Below are positions 38,113 to 46,438 of a stretch of DNA of 64,000 nt, in pieces (the first letter of the stretch is position 1; every line of letters begins with the position of its first letter). Source of the DNA: Aquimonas sp. (GTDB lineage Bacteria > Pseudomonadota > Gammaproteobacteria > Xanthomonadales > Xanthomonadaceae); the NCBI GenBank assembly GCA_022241605.1, contig JAKOMQ010000006.1:67692-131691 (forward strand), given 5' to 3'. The translations under genes were made by a program, and so were the position numbers. Under the pieces are notes generated by a model. That model was not told the DNA's origin. It did not search any database and saw only the letters and a list, made by a program, of their open reading frames with translations.

Positions 38113-38952
38113 ATGAACCTGCGCCGCGAGCTGGCCCGCCACGGTTTCGAAAGCAACACCGACTACGGCTTCGCCCTGGACTGCCTGTTCGCCGCACAGA
38201 TTGAGCACGTGCGCTGCCTGCACGTGGACGGCAGCGCCGGCCGCCGCAAGACCGCTTTCGCCAAGGCCTTGGGGGCTGCGCTGGGTTATCCGCACCTGCT
38301 CTACCACGACTTCAGCCAGCCCGAGCCGCCGGCGCTGCAGCTGCCGGTGGCCCTGGACGACGGCACCACAGGCCTGCCGGAAGCACCGATGCCGGCCTTC
38401 GAGCGCTGCATCACCGAAGCCTGCGCTTTCTCCGAATCCGAACCCACCCTGCTGATCTTCGACCAGCTCCAAGCCGCGGCCTTTGCCGACCAGCTTGAGC
38501 TCACAGACTTCCTGCGCAGTGGTGAATGGACCAGCGCTGCCGGCAGCGTGGTGGCGCACCCCGGGCGGCTACTGGTGGCTCTGATCGGGGACGGGCCGCT
38601 CTACCATTCGCTGGCGCGGCTGTCCTACCGGATCTGGACCGACGCCGAGCGCGCGCATCTGGACTATCGACCCGAAGACCATGGCCTCGGCGCAGATGCA
38701 CAGGCACTGTTCCAGAGTCTCTCCGCTGCCTTCGATGCGCTCGGCGCCAGCCCCACACCCGGCGAATTCGAGCGCCTGCTGGCCGACCTGCTGCAGCGCG
38801 TTCACGGAATGGAAGCGCTGCGCCAGGCCCTGTTCGGCCACGTCGAAGGCCTGCAGCGCGAACGTCTGCTGGCCGACGCCACCCAGCCGGCGCTGGTGAC
38901 TGCACTGGAGGCCCTGCACCACTACCGCGGGGTCGACCACATCGAGCTGTAG
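38113..38952 (+). CDS. P-loop NTPase-like protein of unknown function
   Basis: This 279-residue soluble protein looks like an AAA-type ATPase. A Walker A-like segment, DGSAGRRKTAFAKAL (about 41-55), follows a beta-strand (VRCLHV). A Walker B-like TLLIFDQL is at about 115-122, followed by a strand with GRLLVALIGDG that could be sensor 1. The C-terminal third is helical. No specific family is recognised. AAGGAG precedes the ATG at ideal spacing. The gene ends only four bases from the convergent marC stop. Its possible link with the aminotransferase upstream is inferred from position only. Confidence 0.7.
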   Translation: MNLRRELARHGFESNTDYGFALDCLFAAQIEHVRCLHVDGSAGRRKTAFAKALGAALGYPHLLYHDFSQPEPPALQLPVALDDGTTGLPEAPMPAFERCITEACAFSESEPTLLIFDQLQAAAFADQLELTDFLRSGEWTSAAGSVVAHPGRLLVALIGDGPLYHSLARLSYRIWTDAERAHLDYRPEDHGLGADAQALFQSLSAAFDALGASPTPGEFERLLADLLQRVHGMEALRQALFGHVEGLQRERLLADATQPALVTALEALHHYRGVDHIEL

Positions 38953-38956
38953 CCGT

Positions 38957-39556
38957 TCAGGCTCCGACCGGACGCGCCAGATAGGCGGCGATGCCGTCCA
39001 GGAACATCTGCACCGACAGCGCCACCAGCAGCATGCCCATCAGCCGCTCAATCGCTGCCAGCGCACGCCGGCCGAGGATGCGGTAGAGAAAGGTGGCCGA
39101 GAACAGGATGATCGCAGTCGCCAGCCAGGCCAGCAGCAGGGCCAGGCTGAAGTCACCCATGCGGTCCGGCTCGGAGCTGGACATCAGCATCACCGCCGCC
39201 ATCCCGGACGGCCCGGCAATCAGCGGAATCGCCATCGGCACGATGAAGGGCTCGCCCTCGGGAGTCTCGCCGAACAGGCCTTCTGGCGTGGGGAAGATCA
39301 TCTTGATGCCGATCAGGAACAGCACGATGCCGCCTGCGATCGCCACCGACTCCTGGCGCAGATGCATGGCCGACAGGATGTGCTGGCCACCCCACAGGAA
39401 CACGAACAGCACCACCAGCGCGATCAGCAGCTCGCGCGCCAGCACCCAGCGCCGCCGCGACGGCGCCAGGTTTTTGAGCAGATTCAGGAAGATCGGAACA
39501 TTGCCCAGCGGATCCAGGATCATGAACAGCAGGATCGCGGCCGAAAGCGTGCTCAC
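38957..39556 (-). CDS. MarC-family integral membrane protein
   Basis: This 199-residue protein has six predicted transmembrane helices and the UPF0056/MarC signatures LFMILDPLGNVPIFL near the start and PLIAGPSGMAAVML in the middle. Despite the historic name, MarC proteins have no proven role in multiple antibiotic resistance. The start is GTG at 39554-39556, and it overlaps the stop of the SDR gene by four bases (GTGA), so translation is coupled. It is the last gene of the grxD-SDR-marC unit. Confidence 0.88.
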   Translation of the reverse strand: MSTLSAAILLFMILDPLGNVPIFLNLLKNLAPSRRRWVLARELLIALVVLFVFLWGGQHILSAMHLRQESVAIAGGIVLFLIGIKMIFPTPEGLFGETPEGEPFIVPMAIPLIAGPSGMAAVMLMSSSEPDRMGDFSLALLLAWLATAIILFSATFLYRILGRRALAAIERLMGMLLVALSVQMFLDGIAAYLARPVGA

Positions 39557-40296
39557 GGCGCCAGCACCCCGCCCTGCCCCGGATCGCGACGACCGGCCAG
39601 TAGATCCACAACGGCAGACGCGTACTGCGCCGGCGGCGGCCACTGGCCGGGGTCCTCGGCGAAGTAGGCGCGGGCGCGCAGCGAGGTGCGCATCGGCCCG
39701 GGCCGAAAGCCCTGGGCCAGCACAGCCGAGCCGTCCAGCTCCTGCGCCAGCACGCTGATCAGGCCTTCGAGGCCATGCTTGGCGATGCCGTAACCCCCCC
39801 AGTAGGCGCGACCGACGAGCTCCAGATCGGCCAAGGTGTAGACCAGCCGTGAGGGCAGCCCGCTGGCGGCGGCGCTCTCCCGCAGCAGGCCCAGCAGGGC
39901 GCGGCTCAGCAGCAGGGGCGCGGTCAGATTGACGTGCAGGGCACGAACCATGTCCAGCGGATCGCCGTTCTCGATCGAGGCCAGGCCCTTGAACTCGGCG
40001 GCGGCGTGGAAAACCCCGTGCAGGCTGCCCAATTCCGCGCGCAGGGTGTCGCATAGCTGCGCATAGTCGGCCGGGCTGGCGCCCTCCAGATCCAGCGGGT
40101 AGATCGCAGGCTCGGGCGAACCATCGGCCACCAGCTGATCGTAGACCTGGCCCAGACGCGGCACGCGGCGCCCCAGCAGCACCACCTGCGCACCGGCGGC
40201 CGCGGCCGCGCGCGCCACCTCGGAGCCAAGCCCGCCGTGGGCGCCCACCACCAGCAGGTTGCGTCCGGCCAGCGGGCGCTCGCTCGGTGTGCTCAT
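39553..40296 (-). CDS. Short-chain dehydrogenase/reductase
   Basis: This 247-residue NAD(P)-dependent oxidoreductase belongs to the classical SDR fold. The nucleotide-binding motif is GAHGGLGSE (about 18-26), the catalytic Tyr-Lys pair is in [11 protein letters not shown], and the usual Asn is in [10 protein letters not shown]. In place of the standard catalytic Ser segment there is [12 protein letters not shown], with Thr where Ser is expected, a possible change in activity. It resembles the YciK-like SDRs of gammaproteobacteria. Its ATG overlaps the grxD stop by four bases (ATGA). Confidence 0.85.
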   Translation of the reverse strand: MSTPSERPLAGRNLLVVGAHGGLGSEVARAAAAAGAQVVLLGRRVPRLGQVYDQLVADGSPEPAIYPLDLEGASPADYAQLCDTLRAELGSLHGVFHAAAEFKGLASIENGDPLDMVRALHVNLTAPLLLSRALLGLLRESAAASGLPSRLVYTLADLELVGRAYWGGYGIAKHGLEGLISVLAQELDGSAVLAQGFRPGPMRTSLRARAYFAEDPGQWPPPAQYASAVVDLLAGRRDPGQGGVLAP

Positions 40297-40616
40297 GCGG
40301 CCTTCTGCGCCTCACTGACGATCCGCGCCAGCTCGCCGGCCTCATGCAGCTCGATGGTGATGTCGCAGCCACCGATCAGCTCACCGTTGATGAACAGCTG
40401 CGGAAATGTCGGCCAATTGGAGAAGCGAGGCAGGCTGGCGCGAAGTTCCGGATCGTGCAGGACATTGACCGCGTGGAAGACTGCCCCGCAGGCCTTCAGG
40501 GCTTCCACCGTGCGGCTGGAGAAACCGCACATCGGGAACTGCGGCGTGCCCTTCATGAAGAGCACGATGGGATGGGTTTCGAGCACGGACTTGATGCGGT
40601 CGACGGCGCTGTTCAT
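40293..40616 (-). CDS. grxD: Monothiol glutaredoxin Grx4 type
   Basis: This 107-residue monothiol glutaredoxin has the CGFS active site (about residues 30-33) and the glutathione-binding segments [32 protein letters not shown]. Such proteins bind a glutathione-ligated [2Fe-2S] cluster and pass it to target proteins in iron-sulfur assembly. It is the first gene of a three-gene coupled unit. It is divergent from sodB, which fits a shared iron/oxidative-stress theme. Confidence 0.95.
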   Translation of the reverse strand: MNSAVDRIKSVLETHPIVLFMKGTPQFPMCGFSSRTVEALKACGAVFHAVNVLHDPELRASLPRFSNWPTFPQLFINGELIGGCDITIELHEAGELARIVSEAQKAA

Positions 40617-40835
40617 GCAGGCTCCTGGGGCCGCCCGGCGGTTGCGGGCGAACATGAAGGGATCGGACAAAACGTGCGGGGCCGTGATCCTCACGAACGA
40701 GTCACGCGGCCGGCTTGCTACAATTTTCCCACAGGCGCAGGTCTGACGGCGACGCCGTACCTGCCCGTGTCGATTCTTCCGGTTGGCGGCAACCCCGCCA
40801 ACCTCTCCCCACGCTCGCCCAGTCAAGGACCCGCC

Positions 40836-41414
40836 ATGGCCATCGAACTGCCAGCCCTGCCCTACGCCCGCGACGCCCTCGCCCCGCACATCTCGGCCGA
40901 GACCATCGACTTCCACTACGGCAAGCACCACCAGACCTACGTCACCAACCTCAACAACCAGATCGCCGGGACCGATTTCGAAGGCAAGGATCTCGAGGCC
41001 ATCATCCGCGCCTCCAGCGGCGGCATGTTCAACAACGCCGCCCAGGTCTGGAACCACACCTTCTACTGGCACTGCCTGTCGCCCAACGGCGGTGGCGAGC
41101 CTACTGGCCGCCTGGCCGAGGCCATCAACAAGGCCTTCGGCAGCTTCGCCGCGTTCAAGGAAAAGTTCACCCAGACCGCGCTGACCACCTTTGGCTCCGG
41201 CTGGGCCTGGCTGGTGCAGCGCCCGGACGGCAGCCTCGCGCTGGTCTCCACCTCCAACGCCGCCACCCCGCTGACCGGCGACGACCGCGCGCTGCTTACC
41301 TGCGACGTGTGGGAGCACGCCTACTACGTCGACTACCGCAACGCCCGGCCCAAGTACGTCGAGGCCTTCTGGAACCTGGTCAACTGGGAGTTCGTCGAGC
41401 GCCAGATGGCGTGA
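40836..41414 (+). CDS. sodB: Superoxide dismutase, Fe type
   Basis: This 192-residue cytoplasmic enzyme converts superoxide to oxygen and hydrogen peroxide. Metal ligands are His in FHYGKHHQ (about 27), His in [10 protein letters not shown] (about 74), and Asp and His in [11 protein letters not shown] (about 157 and 161). The Gln in [13 protein letters not shown] is the residue that marks Fe-type enzymes, and FGSGWAWLV also fits. The ATG at 40836 starts [17 protein letters not shown]. The intergenic region to grxD is 219 bp and should hold both promoters. Confidence 0.96.
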   Translation: MAIELPALPYARDALAPHISAETIDFHYGKHHQTYVTNLNNQIAGTDFEGKDLEAIIRASSGGMFNNAAQVWNHTFYWHCLSPNGGGEPTGRLAEAINKAFGSFAAFKEKFTQTALTTFGSGWAWLVQRPDGSLALVSTSNAATPLTGDDRALLTCDVWEHAYYVDYRNARPKYVEAFWNLVNWEFVERQMA

Positions 41415-41423
41415 AGCCAGCGT

Positions 41424-41453
41424 TGTGGAAGCCGCGAAGCTTGTGTTAGCATG
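41424..41453 (+). promoter_or_regulatory. Probable promoter of tRNA-Val
   Basis: TTGTGG and TAGCAT lie 18 bp apart, 18 bp before the tRNA, overlapping the 41.4-kb gap after sodB. The -10 is imperfect. A GC-rich stretch follows it, as in stringently controlled promoters. Confidence 0.5.
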
Positions 41454-41471
41454 CGTGGCTCCGCGAAATCG

Positions 41472-41546
41472 GGGCAGTTAGCTCAGCGGTAGAGCACTAC
41501 CTTGACATGGTAGGGGTCACAGGTTCGATCCCTGTACTGCCCACCA
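41472..41546 (+). tRNA. tRNA-Val (anticodon GAC)
   Basis: The acceptor arms GGGCAGT / ACTGCCC pair fully. The D-arm contains GCTCAGCGGTAGAGC, the anticodon stem-loop is CTACC-TTGACAT-GGTAG with anticodon GAC, and the T-arm has GGTTCGATCCC. The CCA end is encoded. It is followed by its own terminator. Confidence 0.97.
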
Positions 41547-41587
41547 ACACTCAGCCCGGGCTTCGTGCCCGGGCGGTTGGAACGAAA

Positions 41588-41614
41588 AGCCACCCATCAG
41601 GTGGCTTTTTTTTA
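41588..41614 (+). terminator. Rho-independent terminator after tRNA-Val
   Basis: AGCCACC, then CATCA, then GGTGGCT are followed by eight T. An additional GC hairpin (CCCGGGCTTCGTGCCCGGG) lies between the tRNA and this terminator. Confidence 0.93.
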
Positions 41615-41675
41615 TTGGGCTGCGCGGTTCCTCGATACAGCCTGGATCCAGCGCCGAAGCGCGACCTTGGCCCCC

Positions 41676-41717
41676 AAAAAAGCGAAGCCCCCGCCACGGG
41701 GAGTGGACGGGGGCTTC
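41676..41717 (-). terminator. Rho-independent terminator of the TonB-receptor gene
   Basis: Read on the minus strand, GAAGCCCCCG pairs with CGGGGGCTTC around a 14-base loop, followed by a T-rich tract (six A on the plus strand at 41676-41681). It lies 18 bp after the stop codon. Confidence 0.88.
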
Positions 41718-41734
41718 CGGGGGGCTGCGATGGG

Positions 41735-44398
41735 TCAGAAGCGGTAGCTCAGGCCGAGCAGCGCATTGCGGCCATATTCCACGAACTCGCGCGGCTTCTC
41801 CTCACTGCCGAAGCTGGTGCGGAACGGCTCGTCACGCAGGTTGTTGACCTGGAAGAAGAAGCCGAGGTTCTTGAGCGGGCCGTCCATGAAGGTGTAGTTG
41901 ACCTGCAGGTCGACGATGGCCTCCCGGTTGACCCGCACGAACTCGCGGTCCAGGAACACGTTCTGGATCTCGCCTACGAACTCCGAGCGATGCCTGCGCG
42001 AAGCGCGCACGCCCCAGCCGAAACGCTCCCAGTACAGGGTGATGTTGGAGGTGTACTTGGAGAAGCCCGGCAGCGGTTCGCTGCTGCCCGGCCCATTTGG
42101 CTGCACGCTGGTGCGGGTATCGGTGTAGTGACCCTGCAGGCCGAAGCCCTCCAGCGGCTCCCAGAACAGATCGAAGGGTATGGACACGGCCAGCTCCAGG
42201 CCGGCGATCAAGCCACCTTCGCCATTGATTGGAGAACTCAGTGTGCCGATATCGCTGCTCGGACGTTGGGCACCGCTGGGCACCGGCAACCCACTGAAGT
42301 CGAACTCGCGCAGGTCACCGTAGATATAGCTCTTGAGGTCCTTGAAGAACCAGCCGAGCGAGACGTAGCCGCGCCCGCCGAAGTACTTCTCGTAGGAAAT
42401 GTCGAAGGCATTCGCGATCCAGGGCCGCAGCAGCGGATTGCCGCCACCGCCTTCCCAGCGCTGGGAGTTCTGGTTGATGCCGAATCCGAAGCCGGCGGAC
42501 AGATCGTCGATGCGTGGCCGAGCGAGCTGCCTTGCCAGGCCGAGGCGGATCTTCTGATCGTTGGAGAGGTCGAAGATCAAGTTGCCGCTTGGCAGCACTT
42601 CGGTATAGGTGACGCCATCACTGACCGGGTCACCCGCAGAGTTGTCCGCAAACGTGCGAAGGCCAAAACCCTCCTGATCCGCCCGCTGCACCTGCACGCC
42701 GACGTTGCCACGTACCGGCGTGCCGGCCCAGACGCTGTCCAAGTTGGCCTGCACGTAGAGCGTGGTGATCTTCTCCTCCACGCCAAAGTTCTTGCGCGCA
42801 AAGCCGTTGTCGGCAAACCGGCTGATCCGCCGGTAGGGCACTCCATCAGGATTGAAGGTGGGCAGATTGGGCAGCCCGAAGAATCCAAAGCCAAAAGAGC
42901 CACCGACGGGATACGGCAGGCTGGCGCCATCGTTGCAAGCCTGGATGCACAGGGCATCCTCGCTGGCGAAGCGGTCCTTCTCGCGGCGGGTGTAGTTCAG
43001 GCCGTACTCGATGCTTGAAATCGCCCCGTCCATGAACTCCTGCTCCAGCCCCACACGCACCTGATTGATGCGGTCCTCGACGGCGTAGGGCTTGTCGAAG
43101 CCGTCGCCACCCCAGCCACCCGGGTCCCACAGGCGCAGCACCGAGGGATCGTTGAAGTCGGTGCCGAAGTCCATGTCGTACCAGCCGCCACGATTCAGAC
43201 TTACGGTGAGCGGTACGCCGGGGTTGCCTGGCGCGAGGCCGGCATTGCTCTCGAAGTTGCGACCGTCGCGGTCGGCGCGCGAGGTGCTGAGGTCAGTGGT
43301 CAGGCGCCAGCTCTCGTTGATGCGGAACTCGTGGTTCCAGCCCAGCGAGGTCAGCTTGTCCTCGTTGCGGTACTGGTCGGTGCGAAGCACCGGCCGTGCA
43401 CCGGTGTAGTTGGCGGTGGTGCCGTTGCGGCCAGCGAAGGTGGCCAGATAGCCGTCGGCACCGGCCAGCCCGATCTCCAGTCCGCGCTGGATGGTGTCCG
43501 AGTCGAAGCGCGAGTAGTACAGGTCCAAGGCACCGCGGTGGGCGTCGTTGGGCTGGTACTCCAGCGTGCCGCTCAGGCCCTTGCGCACCAGGTCGGTAGT
43601 GCGGCCCTGGATGGTGACGCCGCTGACCAGCCCGCGCAGTTCGGCGCGCTCGGCGTCATCTGGTTCATAGCCCCAGGCGCGCCAGCTGTTGGACTGCTGC
43701 GGCGAGTTCAGATACGCATAGCCCAGCGCGAATCCGAGCGTCTTGGCCTTGTTCTGATCGATGTAGGCGAAGGTGCCGCGCTCACCATAGAGCTTGGAAT
43801 CACCCAGCTTGTACTGATCGCGACGGTAGTTGCCGCTGATGACGCGGTCACTGAAGTCCAGCGGCCGCACGGTCTGCAGGTCGATCGTCGCCGACAGGCC
43901 CTGGCCAACCAGATTTGCCGAAGGCGTCTTGTAGACCAGCACCTGGCGCATGAACTCCGAGGCGTACTGGTCGAACTCGACGCCGCGGTTGTTGGACATG
44001 CTGGCCTGCTCGCGGCCATTGAGGGTGGCGTTGGCGAAATCACCGGACAGGCCGCGAACGTTGATCTCGCGCGAGCGTCCGCGCTCGCGCTGGGCAGTAA
44101 CGCCCGGCAGGCGCGCCAGTGCGTCGGCAATGCTGACGTCGGGCAGCTTTCCGATGTCTTCGGCGGAGATGGCTTCGACGATGGAGGTGGCGATCTGCTT
44201 GGTCTCGATCGCGTTCTCGATGCCGGCACGAATGCCGGTCACTTCAATGCGCTCAAGCCGCTTGGCCTCGTCTTCCTCCTGTTTCTCCTCCTCGTCCTGC
44301 TGGGCAAGCATGCCGGCTTCTGCCTGCGCGCCCTGGGCCCACAGCATGACCGCCGAGGCCAGCGCCATGCTCAGCATGTTGCGCTTCAGATTCACCAT
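41735..44398 (-). CDS. TonB-dependent receptor, carbohydrate (TIGR01782) type
   Basis: This 887-residue outer-membrane receptor brings large substrates into the periplasm using TonB energy. It has a signal peptide ending in AQA (about residue 26), a short acidic stretch, then a TonB box-like IEVTGIRAG. The plug domain has GKLPDVSIADALARLPGVTA and EINVRGLSGDFANATLNGRE, and a 22-strand barrel ends in the aromatic signal GLSYRF. The plug pattern matches the xanthomonad/caulobacter group that often serves plant or starch sugars. GGAGGGG precedes the ATG at 44396-44398. The operator-like 14-mer 176 bp upstream is identical to one before the alpha-amylase, so maltodextrin uptake is the best guess. 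Confidence 0.93.
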   Translation of the reverse strand: MVNLKRNMLSMALASAVMLWAQGAQAEAGMLAQQDEEEKQEEDEAKRLERIEVTGIRAGIENAIETKQIATSIVEAISAEDIGKLPDVSIADALARLPGVTAQRERGRSREINVRGLSGDFANATLNGREQASMSNNRGVEFDQYASEFMRQVLVYKTPSANLVGQGLSATIDLQTVRPLDFSDRVISGNYRRDQYKLGDSKLYGERGTFAYIDQNKAKTLGFALGYAYLNSPQQSNSWRAWGYEPDDAERAELRGLVSGVTIQGRTTDLVRKGLSGTLEYQPNDAHRGALDLYYSRFDSDTIQRGLEIGLAGADGYLATFAGRNGTTANYTGARPVLRTDQYRNEDKLTSLGWNHEFRINESWRLTTDLSTSRADRDGRNFESNAGLAPGNPGVPLTVSLNRGGWYDMDFGTDFNDPSVLRLWDPGGWGGDGFDKPYAVEDRINQVRVGLEQEFMDGAISSIEYGLNYTRREKDRFASEDALCIQACNDGASLPYPVGGSFGFGFFGLPNLPTFNPDGVPYRRISRFADNGFARKNFGVEEKITTLYVQANLDSVWAGTPVRGNVGVQVQRADQEGFGLRTFADNSAGDPVSDGVTYTEVLPSGNLIFDLSNDQKIRLGLARQLARPRIDDLSAGFGFGINQNSQRWEGGGGNPLLRPWIANAFDISYEKYFGGRGYVSLGWFFKDLKSYIYGDLREFDFSGLPVPSGAQRPSSDIGTLSSPINGEGGLIAGLELAVSIPFDLFWEPLEGFGLQGHYTDTRTSVQPNGPGSSEPLPGFSKYTSNITLYWERFGWGVRASRRHRSEFVGEIQNVFLDREFVRVNREAIVDLQVNYTFMDGPLKNLGFFFQVNNLRDEPFRTSFGSEEKPREFVEYGRNALLGLSYRF

Positions 44399-44573
44399 TG
44401 TCCCCTCCACTCGAATGTTCTGATTCGTGACGTCTACCGGCACCGCGCCGGCACCGCCCGAGGGCGTCCCGACTGCTTCGCAGCCGGCTTCGCACTGTGT
44501 CGCCGGCCCGCGTTCTCCCGCCAGCCGGGCGCCGGGCGATGGTAAGCCCGGGCCTTTCGGCAGCGTGACCAGT

Positions 44574-44587
44574 TGCATACGTATTCA
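44574..44587. promoter_or_regulatory. Operator-like near-palindrome TGCATACGTATTCA, site 2
   Basis: Identical over all 14 bases to the site at 11121-11134 upstream of the alpha-amylase. It lies 176 bp before the TonB-receptor start codon; the amylase site is 187 bp before its own. The CG-centred palindrome suits a LacI-type repressor. Confidence 0.62.
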
Positions 44588-44712
44588 TGCTCATGCAGTG
44601 AGCGGCGGGTGCCACCGCGGCGGCGAAAGCGCGCGCGCGCAGGCTTCCATCGCCGCCCTGGATGCTGCTGCGCACAAGCACCCAATCGCTGCATTCATTG
44701 AGGAGAAATCAA

Positions 44713-44991
44713 ATGATGCTGCGCAAGCACATACGGATTAAGCGCCTGGCGGGAGCGCAGCAGGGCAGCCATCGCACATTTGCAGCTGTGGCACGCGTCG
44801 ACGCCTGCAAGCTGCTCGGGACTTCCCATCGGGCTGCTGGAACGCGACTGCAGCGCCTTGGCGCGCGACTCGGGCTTTCGAGCCCGGTCCGGGCCACCGT
44901 GCGGTGCGGCCTTCGACCGACACGGCCAGATCACGCCTTGCGGCCTGACCGACCGCTCGGAGAACCGCGCGCCCGGCTGCGCCGACCATGA
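44713..44991 (+). CDS. Weak candidate small ORF with good ribosome binding site
   Basis: The ATG at 44713 is preceded by AGGAG eight bases upstream in the context GAGGAGAAATCAA, which looks like a real translation start. The peptide (about 92 residues, MMLRKHIRIKRLAG...) is very basic and rich in Arg, Pro and Leu, resembles nothing I know, and runs into sequence of non-coding character. It may be the start of a gene whose body has been lost. Confidence 0.25.
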   Translation: MMLRKHIRIKRLAGAQQGSHRTFAAVARVDACKLLGTSHRAAGTRLQRLGARLGLSSPVRATVRCGLRPTRPDHALRPDRPLGEPRARLRRP

Positions 44992-45099
44992 CGCGGGCGA
45001 GTCGGAGCCAGCCGATCCAGGGCGCTTCAGCGGCGACGCCGGCGCGCGACATTCCGGCGCGCCTCGCGCGATTGCTGCACTGCTCTCTCAGCGTCGGGC

Positions 45100-45273
45100 A
45101 CCAGCGCCATTGGGATTGCTCCGCCGATACGCGACCGGCTGTGGAATAGCGGGTGTTCCGCGCGCAACAGATCCTCAGCGTCTGACCGCGTCTCGGGGCG
45201 CGGCTTGGCCTTGCTCGTCCTAGCCGTAGCGCCGCCGTGGCTTCTCCTGACGCCTTGATCCGCGCCCAAATCC
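45100..45273 (-). repeat. Dispersed element, copy at 45.1 kb
   Basis: On the minus strand it shares GCGGATCAAGGC and several further blocks with 23895-24045. The segment GGATCTGTTGCGC is also found at 826-840 in a similar setting. It contains no recognisable gene. Confidence 0.5.
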
Positions 45274-45587
45274 ACCGCCAGCCAGCTGTCGATCTACCGG
45301 GCACGCGACACGGGATGGGCTACGGCGGGCACCACGGCATCCGCGGGCTGCCGCTCATGCGCTTGGACCCTGCAGGAAAATTCGACACCCACGCAGGTTT
45401 CGCGGGGACCCGCTCGGAGGACGCAGTGGCGGGGCGTCAGGCAGTGGCGGCAGCGACCTGTGCTTGTCGACGGGCAAAGCGGTGAAGCCTTTTCCATCGG
45501 CGCGGCGGCGGTCTCGCGTGGCCGTGTCGGCGGGGGGGGGGAGGCGATGCACGCTGCGGGGCGGGCCCGCATGGCTTGTCAGTCAGA

Positions 45588-45664
45588 TGGTCGGGGCGGC
45601 CGGATTTGAACCGACGACCCTTTGCCCCCCAGGCAAATGCGCTACCAGGCTGCGCTACGCCCCG
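45588..45664 (-). tRNA. tRNA-Pro (anticodon GGG)
   Basis: On the minus strand the acceptor arms CGGGGCG / CGCCCCG pair fully. The anticodon arm is TTTGC-CTGGGGG-GCAAA with anticodon GGG, the D-arm contains GCGCAGCCTGGTAGCGC, and the T-arm contains GGTTCAAATCC. The CCA end is encoded. Confidence 0.97.
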
Positions 45665-45800
45665 ACGCTGGACTGACACTGTGTGCCGGCAGGGGCGCGT
45701 GGCCTCGGCTGCGGCGACGGCGGGCTGGGGCCCGCCGTGAGAGCGCCCAAGTATAGCGGCTCAATCCTCGATTGTCTGCGGGCCGGATCGCCCCGCTTCC

Positions 45801-46157
45801 TCAGCACTTCAAGAGCTGCAGGATTTCCTCGAGCTCCATCCGGACCTGGCGGACGATCTGCGCCGACAATTCCGAATCGTGCTTGCTGCCATCACCGTCA
45901 AGGCGCTGGCGTGCGCCGGTGATCGTGAAACCCTCTTCGTACAGCAGCGAACGGATCTGGCGAATGGTCAGGACGTCGTGGCGCTGGTAGTAGCGCCGGT
46001 TGCCGCGCCGCTTGACCGGCTTCAGGCTGGGGAACTCTGTCTCCCAGTAGCGCAGGACGTGCGGCTTGACCCGGCACAGCTCGCTGACTTCACCGATGGT
46101 GAAGTAGCGCTTGGCCGGGATGGCGGGAAGCTCGGAATTACTGCCCGGATCCAGCAT
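45801..46157 (-). CDS. MerR-family transcriptional regulator
   Basis: This 118-residue regulator has an N-terminal winged helix of MerR type: [26 protein letters not shown] at about 17-42, with the wing [17 protein letters not shown] short helical dimerisation segment follows. There is no effector-binding domain and no metal-binding cysteine pair of the MerR/CueR kind. It is the small regulator commonly found after ihfA in xanthomonads and pseudomonads; its targets are unknown. Its start overlaps the ihfA end by 20 bases. It is the last gene of the pheST-ihfA cluster. Confidence 0.9.
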   Translation of the reverse strand: MLDPGSNSELPAIPAKRYFTIGEVSELCRVKPHVLRYWETEFPSLKPVKRRGNRRYYQRHDVLTIRQIRSLLYEEGFTITGARQRLDGDGSKHDSELSAQIVRQVRMELEEILQLLKC

Positions 46158-46437
46158 ATGCCTCCACGCGCTCCTTCAATTTCTGACCCGGACGGAAGGT
46201 CACCACGGTGCGCGCGGAAATCGGGATCTCCTCGCCTGTCTTGGGGTTGCGACCGGGGCGCTGGTTCTTCTTGCGCAGGTCGAAGTTGCCGAAGCCCGAC
46301 AGCTTGACCTGATGACCGGTTTCCAGCGCCTCGCGCAGCACGTCAAAGAAGGCGTCGACAAATTCCTTGGCCTCACGCTTGTTGAGGCCGACCTCATCAA
46401 ACAGTCTTTCGGCCATCTCGGCCTTGGTCAGTGCCAT
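46138..46437 (-). CDS. ihfA: Integration host factor subunit alpha
   Basis: This 99-residue subunit of the DNA-bending IHF heterodimer acts in recombination, replication and transcription control. The HU/IHF signature [21 protein letters not shown] lies at about 48-68, with the DNA-intercalating Pro in RPGRNP. The ATG at 46435-46437 lies one base after the pheT stop (TGACATG), so translation is coupled. The pheS-pheT-ihfA order is standard in gammaproteobacteria. Confidence 0.97.
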   Translation of the reverse strand: MALTKAEMAERLFDEVGLNKREAKEFVDAFFDVLREALETGHQVKLSGFGNFDLRKKNQRPGRNPKTGEEIPISARTVVTFRPGQKLKERVEAYAGSGQ

Positions 46438-46438
46438 G

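Larger units (their letters stand above)
44399..45587. other. Gene-poor 1.2-kb stretch
   Basis: No recognisable protein gene lies between the TonB-receptor start and tRNA-Pro. It contains the operator-like 14-mer at 44574, a weak 93-codon open frame at 44713, a dispersed repeat at about 45100-45273, and a run of ten G at 45532-45541. The composition is high in GC throughout, with many short overlapping frames. Confidence 0.6.

Noticed and set aside
36430..38559. Long minus-strand frame opposite the aminotransferase and P-loop genes
   Set aside because: Same artefact of GC-rich codon usage; no signal, domain or ribosome binding site.
40617..40835. Promoter with TACAAT as -10 for sodB
   Set aside because: A TACAAT is present at 40719-40724, but no acceptable -35 lies at 16-18 bp, so it was not listed as a feature.
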